A stretch of DNA of 47,826 nucleotides from Erysipelothrix sp. (GCA_012512595.1 JAAZDW010000007.1:1-47826), one strand, 5' to 3'; shown: positions 38,473 to 47,826, counted from the stretch's first letter. Notes: a model not told the origin generated them from the sequence alone. Program-made: numbers and translations.

Positions 38473-38940
38473 TTACTTAATTTTAATTGCGCATGGCTTA
38501 TTCATCTCATAACGCGTAAAGAATAATCCAGCGATAATTAGCGCTAGTGAAATAAATTTATATGGAAGTCCTGCAAAAGGAAGAGCTACAACAGAGTATG
38601 AAATACCAACTGCGGCTAAAAAGCCAATTACACAAGAGGTACAACCGTAAGTCATAATTCCAAATAAGACTGAAATAAAACCAAGATTTTGACTCTTTGT
38701 TTCACTGCCTTTTATTTCAAAGCTAATAATACTAAGTGTTAACATTACTGATGTTAAAACACTCATTACGATATTGATAAATATATTTCCAACAACTAAA
38801 GCTATTCCATATTTAGCCGCCATCTCTGGATATGGCAAATTTAAATAATCAATCACAGTATTAATTGCGATAAAAGCTAGAAAGAATAAACCTAACTGGT
38901 TTTTCTTTGTTTTTAATCTTAAAAGTCCTATTTCAAACAT
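38473..38940 (-). CDS. Hypothetical membrane protein with CxxC-type motif
   Basis: 155 aa, about 4 TM, TYGCTSCVIGFLAAVGIS...C near C-terminus. Confidence 0.75.
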   Translation of the reverse strand: MFEIGLLRLKTKKNQLGLFFLAFIAINTVIDYLNLPYPEMAAKYGIALVVGNIFINIVMSVLTSVMLTLSIISFEIKGSETKSQNLGFISVLFGIMTYGCTSCVIGFLAAVGISYSVVALPFAGLPYKFISLALIIAGLFFTRYEMNKPCAIKIK

Positions 38941-39216
38941 ATTTTCACCAACCTAGTAATATTATAGCCAATAGAAATATTAAGTAAAGAATAGTGCCTT
39001 GGTTAATAATTTCTAAGATGATAGTTTCATGAAAGTTTATGTAAAAGGCTACTATTATCCCAAAAACTATTATACTATACCAATAGTATGTAAATAAGTG
39101 ATGACTTTTTCAAACAGAAACTTAGCCTTGTCTAAGTTTTCTTATGTAAGATGTTTACATGCTCAATGTAAAATATAAAAAAACGAAAGGAGTGAAGGTA
39201 GAAATTTACCGCACCC

Positions 39217-40071
39217 ATGAAAAAAATAGTAATAGTTACTGACTCATCTGTATCATTTACAGATGCACAGATAAAGCAATATGATGTTTATATTGTCCCC
39301 AACCTTATTATTCACAATGAAGAAACATACTTAGATCAAGAAACAATAACAAACGAGGATATTTATAAACTATTAGAAAACCATGAAACAGTTACGACAT
39401 CCCAGCCAAATATTGGGACAATGATTGAAACCTTTGAAGAAATTATCGCCAAAGGTTATGAACACATAATTATATTAACAATAGCGAGTAATTTATCAGG
39501 AGGCTTTAATGCCTTTCATCAAGCAGCTAGACAAATAAACTTAGAAAACTATACGATTGTTGATAGTCATTCAATTGGTGGAATTGCCCAGCAAGGAGTT
39601 CGTGCAATTAGAAAACTAAACGAAGAGGGTAAAAGTTTAGAAGAAATTTTAGCGTTTTTAGACACTTTGTTTAAAAATCAAACATCTTACTTATATCCTA
39701 AGACCTTAGACCAAATTATCGCAAGTGGACGTTTATCAAAAACGGCAGGCAGAATTGCATCTTTTTTGAAAATAAAAACAGTTGTTTATTTTGGTGAAAA
39801 GGATCAGGCAATAGAAAGACTTGGAGTTGCAAGAACTGACAACCGCATTTTTGACACGATTGTTAAACATTTCAAAGAAAATAATGTTAGTCCAAAGACC
39901 CATGATCTTTATTTATTAGAGAGTAGAGCATTAGAACAAGTTGAAAAATTTAAAGATTATTTATATAAAGAATTAGGTGAATTTAAATCCTATACGGTAA
40001 ACTTACCAGCAGCCCTTTGTGTCCATGCTGGGGTTGGGGCAATTACAGTACAATGGTGTCTTAAAATTTAA
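39217..40071 (+). CDS. DegV family protein
   Basis: MKKIVIVTDSSVSFTDAQIKQYDVYIVPNLI...TSQPNIGTMIETFEEI...LTIASNLSGGFNAF. Confidence 0.95.
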   Translation: MKKIVIVTDSSVSFTDAQIKQYDVYIVPNLIIHNEETYLDQETITNEDIYKLLENHETVTTSQPNIGTMIETFEEIIAKGYEHIIILTIASNLSGGFNAFHQAARQINLENYTIVDSHSIGGIAQQGVRAIRKLNEEGKSLEEILAFLDTLFKNQTSYLYPKTLDQIIASGRLSKTAGRIASFLKIKTVVYFGEKDQAIERLGVARTDNRIFDTIVKHFKENNVSPKTHDLYLLESRALEQVEKFKDYLYKELGEFKSYTVNLPAALCVHAGVGAITVQWCLKI

Positions 40072-40082
40072 CTTTACTAATT

Positions 40083-40112
40083 ACTCACTTGAGATAATCA
40101 AGTGAGTTTTTA
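40083..40112 (+). terminator. Intrinsic terminator
   Basis: ACTCACTTGA-gataa-TCAAGTGAGTTTTT. Confidence 0.85.
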
Positions 40113-40199
40113 TATGTTTAAAAAAATTAAATAAAGTATAAATTACCTTAAAAGTAAAAATTATTATATTATATCATTAGAGATTAAAGGAGGGGTTTT

Positions 40200-40562
40200 G
40201 TGGCAATTAAAAAATTTATAAATAAATATCGAAAACAATTACTAATCGCAAATATTAATCGCAAGGATTTTCCTGACTTTAAAAAGTCAGATAAGGTTAG
40301 AAAACGGCTACATTTTTCAGGGAGAGTTCAAGGTGTCGGCTTTCGGGTTGAAGCCCTTGGGGTTGCCAATCGGCTTGGTCTAACGGGTTATGTTAAAAAC
40401 AAAGCAAACGGCGATGTTGAAATAGAAGTTCAAGGTCCAATTGATAAAATTCAATATTTAATAAACTACTTAAGTTCGATTCGAAGGGCACCGATTAAAA
40501 ATCTAGACAGTGTTGATATTGAAATAATTGAAAAAGAGTCAGAATTTAAGATTACTTACTAA
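40200..40562 (+). CDS. Acylphosphatase
   Basis: RLHFSGRVQGVGFRVEALGVANRLGLTGYVKNKANGDVEIEVQG; GTG start with SD AAAGGAGGGG. Confidence 0.93.
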   Translation: MAIKKFINKYRKQLLIANINRKDFPDFKKSDKVRKRLHFSGRVQGVGFRVEALGVANRLGLTGYVKNKANGDVEIEVQGPIDKIQYLINYLSSIRRAPIKNLDSVDIEIIEKESEFKITY

Positions 40563-40693
40563 GTTATAAAAGCTATTTAATACTTCTTATTGAATAGTTT
40601 TTTTATAGAAATAAAAGTCAAACACCTAATATTAAGCGCTTTCATTTATTTTGTTATTTGTGTATAATGATTTTATGATATTAGGAGGTAATT

Positions 40694-43297
40694 ATGAATA
40701 AACAGTTTGTGTATTTATTTTCTGAGGGAAGTGCAAAGATGCGTAACACACTTGGAGGCAAGGGAGCTAACTTAGCAGAAATGACGAGGTTAAATCTTCC
40801 GGTACCACAAGGTTTTATTGTAAGTACAGACGCATGTAACGACTATTATGATAATGATGGAAAAATGTCTGACGATATAATTAGTCAGGTCAATAAAAAT
40901 ATGAAGTCATTAGAAAAGATTACAAGAAAGAATTTTAATTCCAATGATAATCCACTTTTGGTATCAGTAAGATCAGGGGCCAGAGCCTCAATGCCAGGAA
41001 TGATGGATACAGTCTTGAATTTAGGTTTAAATGATGAAGTCGCAGCTGCGATGGCAAAAACTAATGCTAGACTTGCTTATGACTCATATCGTCGCCTAAT
41101 TCAAATGTTTGCAGATGTTGCTCAAGGTGTTGATAAAAAACATTTTGATGTTGTAATCGATACGATAGTTGATGATCAAAAAGTTGAAACTGATCATGAT
41201 TTATCAGTTGAAGCACTACAAGAAGTAGTACTTAGATATAAAGAAGTATATCAACGTGAAGTCGGCGAACAATTTCCACAAGACCCACAAGTACAATTAC
41301 TTCAATCTATAGAAGCTGTCTTTAAGTCATGGGAAAACCCACGCGCTAAGTATTACCGTAAACTTAATAGTATTCCAGACTCATGGGGAACAGCAGTTAC
41401 CATTCAAGAAATGGTCTTTGGAAACATGGGCGAGGGTTGTGCAACTGGTGTTGCCTTTTCTAGAAACCCAGCAACTGGTACAAAAGAATTATATGGTGAG
41501 TTTTTATTTGATGCTCAAGGTGAAGACGTCGTTGCCGGTACACATACGCCACTGCCAATTTCCAAATTAAAAGAAGAAATGCCAGATCAATATAATGAAT
41601 TTTTAGAAATTGCAGAATTACTTGAAAAGCACTACCATGATATGCAAGATATGGAATTTACAATTGAAAATTACAAACTATATATACTACAAACAAGATC
41701 AGGCAAAAGAACTGCCCAAGCAGCTGTTAAAATCGCCAACGACTTATTTAAAGAAGGCGTAATTTCAAAACAAGAAGCGATTGATAGTCTAGACTTAGAT
41801 ATTATTGATGGCTTATTACACCCACAATTTCAACTTGAAGCTTTGGCTAAAGTAGAACCAATCGCAAGTGGTCTACCAGCATCACCTGGTGCTGCCAGTG
41901 GTTTAATTGTTTTTGATGCTAAAAAGGCGGTTGAGTATTCAGAAAAAGGTCGACCAATTATTTTAGTAAGAATGGAAACATCACCAGAAGACATTGAAGG
42001 AATGCATTTATCATCAGGAATCTTAACTGCTAGAGGTGGGATGACCTCACATGCGGCCGTTGTTGCCAGAGGTATGGGTAAGTCTTGTATTGTTGGAAGT
42101 ACTGACTTAAGAGTTTATGATGACTATGTTATGATCAAAGATCGCAAGTTTTTTGAAGGTGACCAAATCTCAATTGATGGCGGTACTGGTTTTGTTTATG
42201 AAGGCCAAATTGAAACTCAAAGTGTAGCGATTGGCGAAGACTTTGACAATATTTTACAGTGGTCAGATGAAATTGCCGATTTAAAAGTCTATACAAATGC
42301 CGATAGTTCAGCTGAAATTCAAATGGCCTTAGACTTTGGAGCCAAAGGTGTTGGTTTAGTTAGAACTGAACATATGTTTTTTGAGGCTGATCGGATCCGT
42401 GCGGTTAGAGAAATGATTTTAAGTACAAATCAAATGCAACGTGAAGTAGCCTTAAGTAAAATTCTACCAATTCAACGTGATGACTTTGAAAAGATTTTTA
42501 GAACGGTTAGAGAACTTCCAGTTACTATTAGATACTTGGACCCACCGCTACATGAATTTATGCCAACTACAACTCAAGACATTGAAGAACTTGCTGATGT
42601 TATGGGAATGAGTGTCCATGAGATTCGCGATACGATTAGATCATTACATGAATTTAATCCAATGATGGGCCACCGTGGCTGTCGTTTAGCGATTACCTAT
42701 CCAGAAATTGCCTTAATGCAAACACAGGCCATTATTGAAGCGGCGATTAATGTTACAAAAGAATTGGGTGGAGTTGTTTTACAACCAGAAATAATGATTC
42801 CTTTAGTTGGCGATGTTGAAGAGTTTAACTACTTGGCAAGACAAGTTAAAACTTTAGCTAACGAATTAATTGAAAAAGCCAATGTTGATGTTCACTATAC
42901 TGTAGGAACTATGATTGAACTTCCAAGAGCTTGTATCTTAGCTGATGAAATTGCAAAAGAAGCAGATTTCTTCTCCTTTGGTACCAATGACTTAACGCAA
43001 ATGACTTATGGCTTTAGCCGTGATGATGCTGGAGGCTTTTTAAAGAGTTACTATGATTTAAATATTTATGCAAAAGATCCATTTAGCACCTTAGATACTA
43101 AAGGCGTTGGCGAATTAATTAAAATCGCGATTAATAAAGCTCGTGCCATTAAGCCAGATTTAAAAATTGGTATTTGTGGTGAACATGGTGGTGACCCAGC
43201 TTCCATAGCTTTCTTTAAAGAAGTTGGAATGAACTATGTATCTTGTTCTCCATTTAGAGTTCCAATCGCAAGAATTAGTTTAGCAAGAGATAAATAA
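40694..43297 (+). CDS. ppdK: Pyruvate, phosphate dikinase
   Basis: GGKGANLAEMTRLNLPVPQGF; GGMTSHAAVVARGMGK; FSFGTNDLTQMTYGFSRDD; GICGEHGGDP. Confidence 0.97.
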   Translation: MNKQFVYLFSEGSAKMRNTLGGKGANLAEMTRLNLPVPQGFIVSTDACNDYYDNDGKMSDDIISQVNKNMKSLEKITRKNFNSNDNPLLVSVRSGARASMPGMMDTVLNLGLNDEVAAAMAKTNARLAYDSYRRLIQMFADVAQGVDKKHFDVVIDTIVDDQKVETDHDLSVEALQEVVLRYKEVYQREVGEQFPQDPQVQLLQSIEAVFKSWENPRAKYYRKLNSIPDSWGTAVTIQEMVFGNMGEGCATGVAFSRNPATGTKELYGEFLFDAQGEDVVAGTHTPLPISKLKEEMPDQYNEFLEIAELLEKHYHDMQDMEFTIENYKLYILQTRSGKRTAQAAVKIANDLFKEGVISKQEAIDSLDLDIIDGLLHPQFQLEALAKVEPIASGLPASPGAASGLIVFDAKKAVEYSEKGRPIILVRMETSPEDIEGMHLSSGILTARGGMTSHAAVVARGMGKSCIVGSTDLRVYDDYVMIKDRKFFEGDQISIDGGTGFVYEGQIETQSVAIGEDFDNILQWSDEIADLKVYTNADSSAEIQMALDFGAKGVGLVRTEHMFFEADRIRAVREMILSTNQMQREVALSKILPIQRDDFEKIFRTVRELPVTIRYLDPPLHEFMPTTTQDIEELADVMGMSVHEIRDTIRSLHEFNPMMGHRGCRLAITYPEIALMQTQAIIEAAINVTKELGGVVLQPEIMIPLVGDVEEFNYLARQVKTLANELIEKANVDVHYTVGTMIELPRACILADEIAKEADFFSFGTNDLTQMTYGFSRDDAGGFLKSYYDLNIYAKDPFSTLDTKGVGELIKIAINKARAIKPDLKIGICGEHGGDPASIAFFKEVGMNYVSCSPFRVPIARISLARDK

Positions 43298-43298
43298 A

Positions 43299-43325
43299 CA
43301 AAAAGACGGCTTGCCGTCTTTTTCA
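43299..43325 (+). terminator. Intrinsic terminator
   Basis: AAAAAGACGGC-tt-GCCGTCTTTTT. Confidence 0.88.
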
Positions 43326-43377
43326 TTAACACTTAATAAATACATAGTTATGTGTTAAAATTATAAAAGGTGATACG

Positions 43378-44211
43378 ATGATAGACTTACACATAAAGAC
43401 ATCTTTAAGCACAGGGCAAATGAGTGTTTATCGATTATTAAAAACAGTCGAAGAAGAAAATTTAGTTTATTTTTCAATTGTAGATAAAAATCATGCCCTT
43501 GCCTACAATTTAATTGAGATGGCAGAGCATAAAAATCTAATTACAGGAACCGCAATTAATACCCACTATAAAGGGATGCCAATAGACTTACTTGGTTATG
43601 ACATTGATGTCGATGTGATTAATGCTTGGTATGACCGAAACTATACGATGCAACAAGTCGAATGGATTGAACGTGATCGGTCTAAAAGAATTGTAGAGAT
43701 GTTAAAGTCTAAAGGTTTTGAATTACAAGTTAACTATACTCGCTATGATAAATTAGGGATAACGATTAAAGAAATCTTTGATGAACTTATCGAAAAGTAT
43801 CCTGATTTTGTTTTTTCTAATGTCCGTGATTTTAGACTCTATGGCTTAAATAATCCTAGTCATCAATACTATATTGATCAGACAATGTATCTGCCAGAAA
43901 TCGATGAGGCAATCGCAATCATTAAAAAGGCTAATGGTAAAGTGTTTTTAGCCCATCCTTTTGAGTATCGAGTTGATATAAGTGGCTTGTTGGAAATGGT
44001 TTTAGAAAAACACTTAGATGGAATTGAAGTTTTTCATGCTTCAATCTCAGTTTTAAATTCTTTAAAATTAATTGAGTTTTGTGAAACGGCAAAGATTATG
44101 GCATCAATAGGTAGTGGTTATGTTGGTCATGAAGAATTGATCCCTTTAGGTGTACATTTAGATGAAGAAATATTAAATAAAGATTGTTTTAATTGGATAT
44201 TCAATAGATAG
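43378..44211 (+). CDS. PHP-domain-like protein with degenerate metal ligands
   Basis: MIDLHIKTSLSTGQ (HxK for HxH), IVDKNHALAY, FLAHPFEY, GIEVFHAS. Confidence 0.85.
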   Translation: MIDLHIKTSLSTGQMSVYRLLKTVEEENLVYFSIVDKNHALAYNLIEMAEHKNLITGTAINTHYKGMPIDLLGYDIDVDVINAWYDRNYTMQQVEWIERDRSKRIVEMLKSKGFELQVNYTRYDKLGITIKEIFDELIEKYPDFVFSNVRDFRLYGLNNPSHQYYIDQTMYLPEIDEAIAIIKKANGKVFLAHPFEYRVDISGLLEMVLEKHLDGIEVFHASISVLNSLKLIEFCETAKIMASIGSGYVGHEELIPLGVHLDEEILNKDCFNWIFNR

Positions 44212-44222
44212 GAAATGATAAT

Positions 44223-44705
44223 ATGAAAAAAGTTAAAGTTTATTTCGCTAGTCCACTCTTTAGTGCGATGGAACAAGAATACAATGCAAATGTTGTAAAA
44301 AAATTAAGAGCGGCCAATCCCAATCTAGACATTTATTTACCGCAAGAAAATATGGCAATTAATGACAAAAGCTTATATGCCGACAGTCTGATGATTGCGC
44401 GCGGAGACAATGAACGTCTTGACGATTCAGACTTACTTATTGCAGTTTTAGATGGAGTGGCAATTGATGTTGGTGTGGCGACAGAAATTGGTTATGCTTA
44501 TGCACGTGGAGTTAAAACGATTGGTTTGTATACTGATGTACGTCAAGGTCTTGGGGCTACATCTGATAAAATTGATGCGCTCACAAGTCAAGTTGCTGAA
44601 AATCAATTTCACTACATTAATCTGTATACAATTGGTTGTATAAAAGACAATGGTAAAATTGTTGTAAGTCTTGATGAATTAATTAAAGAAGTAGAAAACT
44701 TATAA
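44223..44705 (+). CDS. Nucleoside 2-deoxyribosyltransferase
   Basis: KVYFASPLFSAMEQEYNANVV...LIAVLDGVAIDVGVATEIGYAYARGVKTIGLYTDVRQ. Confidence 0.94.
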   Translation: MKKVKVYFASPLFSAMEQEYNANVVKKLRAANPNLDIYLPQENMAINDKSLYADSLMIARGDNERLDDSDLLIAVLDGVAIDVGVATEIGYAYARGVKTIGLYTDVRQGLGATSDKIDALTSQVAENQFHYINLYTIGCIKDNGKIVVSLDELIKEVENL

Positions 44706-44731
44706 AATCTTTATATAATATTTAGTTAAAT

Positions 44732-44768
44732 AAAAATGAGAACAGAAATAAATGTTCTCATTTTTTTA
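44732..44768. terminator. Bidirectional intrinsic terminator
   Basis: AAAAATGAGAAC-agaaataaat-GTTCTCATTTTTTT. Confidence 0.87.
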
Positions 44769-44794
44769 TATTGGATAAAAATTATTGAAGCTGT

Positions 44795-45649
44795 TTAATC
44801 AGAAGTTGTTTGTCGATATTTATTTAACCAATCAAAGCACTTGGCTTTAAATAGTTTTGAGTGAACACTAATACCGATTGGAATCAGATAACGTGATTTT
44901 CTAAAATCACTACCACCACTAGCTCTAAGGTTGTTTTCCTTACATATATTTATAAGTTTTAAAGATTGGCGCATGGCGGCACTGGGGTGAAAGACTTCTA
45001 TCCCATCAATGCCTTCAATAATCAAGCGGTCGATTAAAGGTTCTACCTTAACATTATATTCATAAGGGTGGGCTAAAAAGACTAAGCCCCCAGCCTTTTT
45101 AATAACATCAAATATTTCTTTGTAACTAAGGTGCATACTTGCTTCATTTAAAAAGAAGGGACTAAAAGGATTGGATAAACCATTACGATAAAAGTCATTA
45201 TAGTCTAAAAACGGAAAATCTGGATTATTCTTTTCGGCATCATAGTAGACCAGTTTTTTACTAATGCCTTTTTCGACTAAGGATAATTGAATATTATCAG
45301 AAAGTTTTATATTATTGTCATTCATAATCTTAACGAGTTTGTCAAAGAATTGATACTCGCGTTTTTCAATATTTGCCTTACTATATTTCTCATAGTAAAA
45401 GCTATTGATAATAGATGGGTTGACTTCATAGCCAATGATATTAATCAAAAGTCCATCAATGGAAGTTGTAAAGATAACGCCTGAGATTAAATTTGGATAC
45501 TTTGCCATGTCAAAATTATTGTAGGCAAGGCAGTTGTCATTATCAGTAATTGAAAAGATGTCTAAGTCTTTCTCTTTTACTAAAGCTAATATTTCCTGAA
45601 CATTATACTCGCCAATACTTTGTTTTGTGTGGATGTGTAAGTCAATCAT
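44795..45649 (-). CDS. PHP-domain protein (paralog of 43378-44211)
   Basis: MIDLHIHTKQSIGEYNV, SITDNDNCLAY, FLAHPYEY, GIEVFHPS, GGSDFRKS. Confidence 0.9.
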   Translation of the reverse strand: MIDLHIHTKQSIGEYNVQEILALVKEKDLDIFSITDNDNCLAYNNFDMAKYPNLISGVIFTTSIDGLLINIIGYEVNPSIINSFYYEKYSKANIEKREYQFFDKLVKIMNDNNIKLSDNIQLSLVEKGISKKLVYYDAEKNNPDFPFLDYNDFYRNGLSNPFSPFFLNEASMHLSYKEIFDVIKKAGGLVFLAHPYEYNVKVEPLIDRLIIEGIDGIEVFHPSAAMRQSLKLINICKENNLRASGGSDFRKSRYLIPIGISVHSKLFKAKCFDWLNKYRQTTSD

Positions 45650-45831
45650 AAATACCTCCTACAGTAATTATCGTAAAAACACGCTAAGGTTATTATAACA
45701 ATTAAACCAAAAATTTACACCCGATTTATTAATGTGCTATACTTATCTAGTTGTTTAAATCGTTTGTTTACTAATTAAGTATAGATCAACAATTTCGATT
45801 AATAATGTTTATAAAAGGAGTATTATAAAAA

Positions 45832-46272
45832 ATGGTAAGAAAAATGTTAAAAAGTGATAAAGAATTATTTTTAAAGATGACAAGGTCATTTTATAATTCT
45901 GAAAGTGTTTTATTTGATATCCCTGAGCAATTTCATCTTAAAACTTTTAATGAAATGATGAAAAGTGACCAATATCTCACGGGTTACATCTTAATGAAAG
46001 ATAGACAGCCAGCTGGCTATGCCTTAACTTCTAAGTACTATTCCCATGAAGCAGGAGGCTTAACTTTATTTGTAGATGAATTATATGTCTTAAGGACTTA
46101 TCGCTCACTGGGCCTTGGTAAAGAGTTCTTTAATTATCTTAAAAATAATCTAGATGAACAAGTTGTTCGGTTGAGACTTGAAGTTGAATCGGAAAATACG
46201 GGGGCAATTAATTTATATAGTAAAGAAGGGTTTAGTTTTTTAAAGTATAAACAAATGATAATGGATATTTAA
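45832..46272 (+). CDS. GNAT family acetyltransferase
   Basis: LFVDELYVLRTYRSLGLGKEFFNYL...LRLEVESENTGAINLYSKEGF. Confidence 0.92.
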   Translation: MVRKMLKSDKELFLKMTRSFYNSESVLFDIPEQFHLKTFNEMMKSDQYLTGYILMKDRQPAGYALTSKYYSHEAGGLTLFVDELYVLRTYRSLGLGKEFFNYLKNNLDEQVVRLRLEVESENTGAINLYSKEGFSFLKYKQMIMDI

Positions 46273-46276
46273 GTAA

Positions 46277-46305
46277 TGAAAAAGGGAAGTTTAAACTTCC
46301 CTTTT
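46277..46305 (+). terminator. Intrinsic terminator
   Basis: AAAAAGGGAAGTTTAAACTTCCCTTTT, perfect palindrome. Confidence 0.83.
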
Positions 46306-46314
46306 GATTTGTTT

Positions 46315-46391
46315 TGGCGCGCCCGACAGGACTTGAACCTGCAGCCGCTTGGATCGGAACCAAGTGCGCTATCCAATTGCGCCACGAGCGC
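46315..46391 (-). tRNA. tRNA-Arg(CCG), CCA encoded
   Basis: GCGCTCG acceptor / CGGGCGC-G-CCA; anticodon stem-loop CTTGG-TTCCGAT-CCAAG; T-arm GCAGG-TTCAAGT-CCTGT. Confidence 0.95.
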
Positions 46392-47219
46392 CTATACGAA
46401 TATCAACTTTAAGCCAGCGACGGCTAGAATTAATATTCCTAAACCGATTCTATAATAGCCAAAGGCGGTAAAGTCATTTCTTCTAATATATTGAAGTAAG
46501 TGTTTAATCGCCACAATCGAGACTACAAAGGAAACAACTGTTGCCAAAATTAGAATAAAGAATTCATTGCCATTAAAAGTTAAGCCAGTACTTAAAATAA
46601 ATTTTAATAGTTTTAAGCCACTAGCTCCAAACATAGCTGGAATTGCAAGAAAGAATGAAAATTCAGTTGCAGCTAAACGCGAAACCCCAAGGATTAGTGC
46701 GCCAATAATTGTTGCTCCAGATCTTGATGTGCCAGGGATGACCGCTAATAGTTGAAATATTCCAATTAAAAAGGCCGTTTTCATATCGATTGCGCCAACT
46801 GAATTAATCTTTGGGGTTGTTGTTTTATTATGTTTTTCAACCACAATAAATAAGACCCCATAAATAATTAAGGTAGCGGCAATAACTAAAGGACTTTCTG
46901 ATATATAATCATCTAAAAGTGCGGCAATAATTAATGGTAGTGAGGCAATAAAAATCATAAACCATAAGCGATAAGAACTAGTCTTTTCATCAGCACTTTT
47001 ATTTTTAGCAAAAGGGTTTAACATATTAAAGTACAAAACTACAACAGCTAAAATTGAGCCTAACTGAATAACTACTAGAAATAATTTCCAAAACTCATCA
47101 CCAACATTTAATTTAATGATGTCATTTAGTAAGATTAAGTGAGCTGTACTACTAATTGGAAGCCATTCAGTAATACCTTGTAAAATCCCTAAGATAATTG
47201 CTTTAATAAATTCAATCAT
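46392..47219 (-). CDS. uppP: Undecaprenyl-diphosphatase
   Basis: IILGILQGITEWLPISSTAHLIL; PGTSRSGATI. Confidence 0.96.
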   Translation of the reverse strand: MIEFIKAIILGILQGITEWLPISSTAHLILLNDIIKLNVGDEFWKLFLVVIQLGSILAVVVLYFNMLNPFAKNKSADEKTSSYRLWFMIFIASLPLIIAALLDDYISESPLVIAATLIIYGVLFIVVEKHNKTTTPKINSVGAIDMKTAFLIGIFQLLAVIPGTSRSGATIIGALILGVSRLAATEFSFFLAIPAMFGASGLKLLKFILSTGLTFNGNEFFILILATVVSFVVSIVAIKHLLQYIRRNDFTAFGYYRIGLGILILAVAGLKLIFV

Positions 47220-47312
47220 ATTCTTTCTCCTAACAAAGTCTTTAAATAAAAAATAGAAAGAGTAAGATCTTCATCTCTTCATCCTTCTACAACTTCTAAT
47301 TTATTATATAAA

Positions 47313-47387
47313 TGGTGGTCGCTAAGGGATTTGAACCCCTGACCCCCTGCACGTCAAGCAGGTGCTCTCCCCCTGAGCTAAGCGACC
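47313..47387 (-). tRNA. tRNA-Val(GAC), CCA encoded
   Basis: GGTCGCT/AGCGACC-A-CCA acceptor; anticodon stem-loop CCTGC-TTGACGT-GCAGG; T-arm AGGGG-TTCAAAT-CCCTT. Confidence 0.96.
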
Positions 47388-47443
47388 ATCTTTAAAATTG
47401 TATCATAAACTTACAATTGATTCAATCAAAAAGTTTAATATTA

Positions 47444-47826
47444 TTAGAAAACAAAGTGAAAAACTCCATATACTCCAAGACTCATAATCACAGCTGCCAT
47501 TAAGATTCCACAAAAGATAGAAATCATCGCTTTTTTAAATTCAATATTAAGTAAACTTGCGATTAAGGCCCCAGTCCATGCCCCAGTTCCTGGAAGCGGA
47601 ATTCCAACATAAAACATTAAACCCCAAAATTCTAGTGTTTCAATACGATGACTTTTACCCATCGCTCTATTTTTAAGTTTTGAAATAACACTAGTCAAAA
47701 TATTATGCTTTTCCATAAATTTAAATATTTGTTTAATAAATAATAAAATAAAAGGAATTGGAACTAAGTTGGCAAAAATAGTAATAATTAAAGTTTTAGT
47801 TAAACTAAAGCCATAAAGGTATCCAG
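47444..47826 (-). CDS. COG2426-type small multidrug export/membrane protein, partial (runs off right edge)
   Basis: Frame is open upstream of the track ATG: GYLYGFSLTKTLIITIFANLVPIPFILLFIKQIFKFMEKHNIL...FYVGIPLPGTGAWTGALIASLLNIEFKKA. Confidence 0.88.
   Translation of the reverse strand, partial: GYLYGFSLTKTLIITIFANLVPIPFILLFIKQIFKFMEKHNILTSVISKLKNRAMGKSHRIETLEFWGLMFYVGIPLPGTGAWTGALIASLLNIEFKKAMISIFCGILMAAVIMSLGVYGVFHFVF

Noticed and set aside
40569-40607. Possible terminator after acylphosphatase
   Set aside because: Stem CTATTtAATA/TATTgAATAG is imperfect and AT-only; not confident enough to list
1-47826. CRISPR array, transposon or prophage
   Set aside because: No regularly spaced direct repeats, transposase, integrase or phage structural genes were seen
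1-47826. UGA read as Trp (genetic code 4)
   Set aside because: Trp is encoded by TGG throughout recognised proteins and genes such as the Spx-like one end at TGA, so code 11 is sufficient

Overview
AT-rich Firmicutes/Mollicutes-like chromosomal window (Acholeplasma/Izemoplasma-like gene content is a low-confidence guess) with mostly housekeeping and stress genes on both strands. It holds about 45 supported CDSs, two tRNA genes with encoded CCA, many intrinsic terminators and several well-formed operators: a CIRCE element before Hsp20, a Zur/Fur box before a znuACB-zur operon, and two TetR-type operators. Two ORFs that run off the window edges (MMPL transporter at the left, COG2426-type protein at the right) were added by reading the sequence. 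The standout is the CDS at 19567-20847. Its N-terminus reads as an E2 ubiquitin-conjugating (UBC) fold with the HPN motif kept and the catalytic Cys replaced by Ser, fused to a multi-TM C-terminal domain. It lies between two near-identical 5'-nucleotidase paralogs, with no E1, Ub-like or deubiquitinase gene visible. A second accessory locus (11970-16850) encodes a NUDIX protein, a PLD-helicase-DUF3427-type protein and a multiply frameshifted DUF262/HNH remnant, and looks like a small decaying defence module. Two genes (TetR at 3351, OsmC at 21384) appear to start at ATT codons placed correctly after strong Shine-Dalgarno sequences. A pair of PHP-domain paralogs shows graded loss of metal ligands. 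All calls come from reading motifs and translations; no database search was run.
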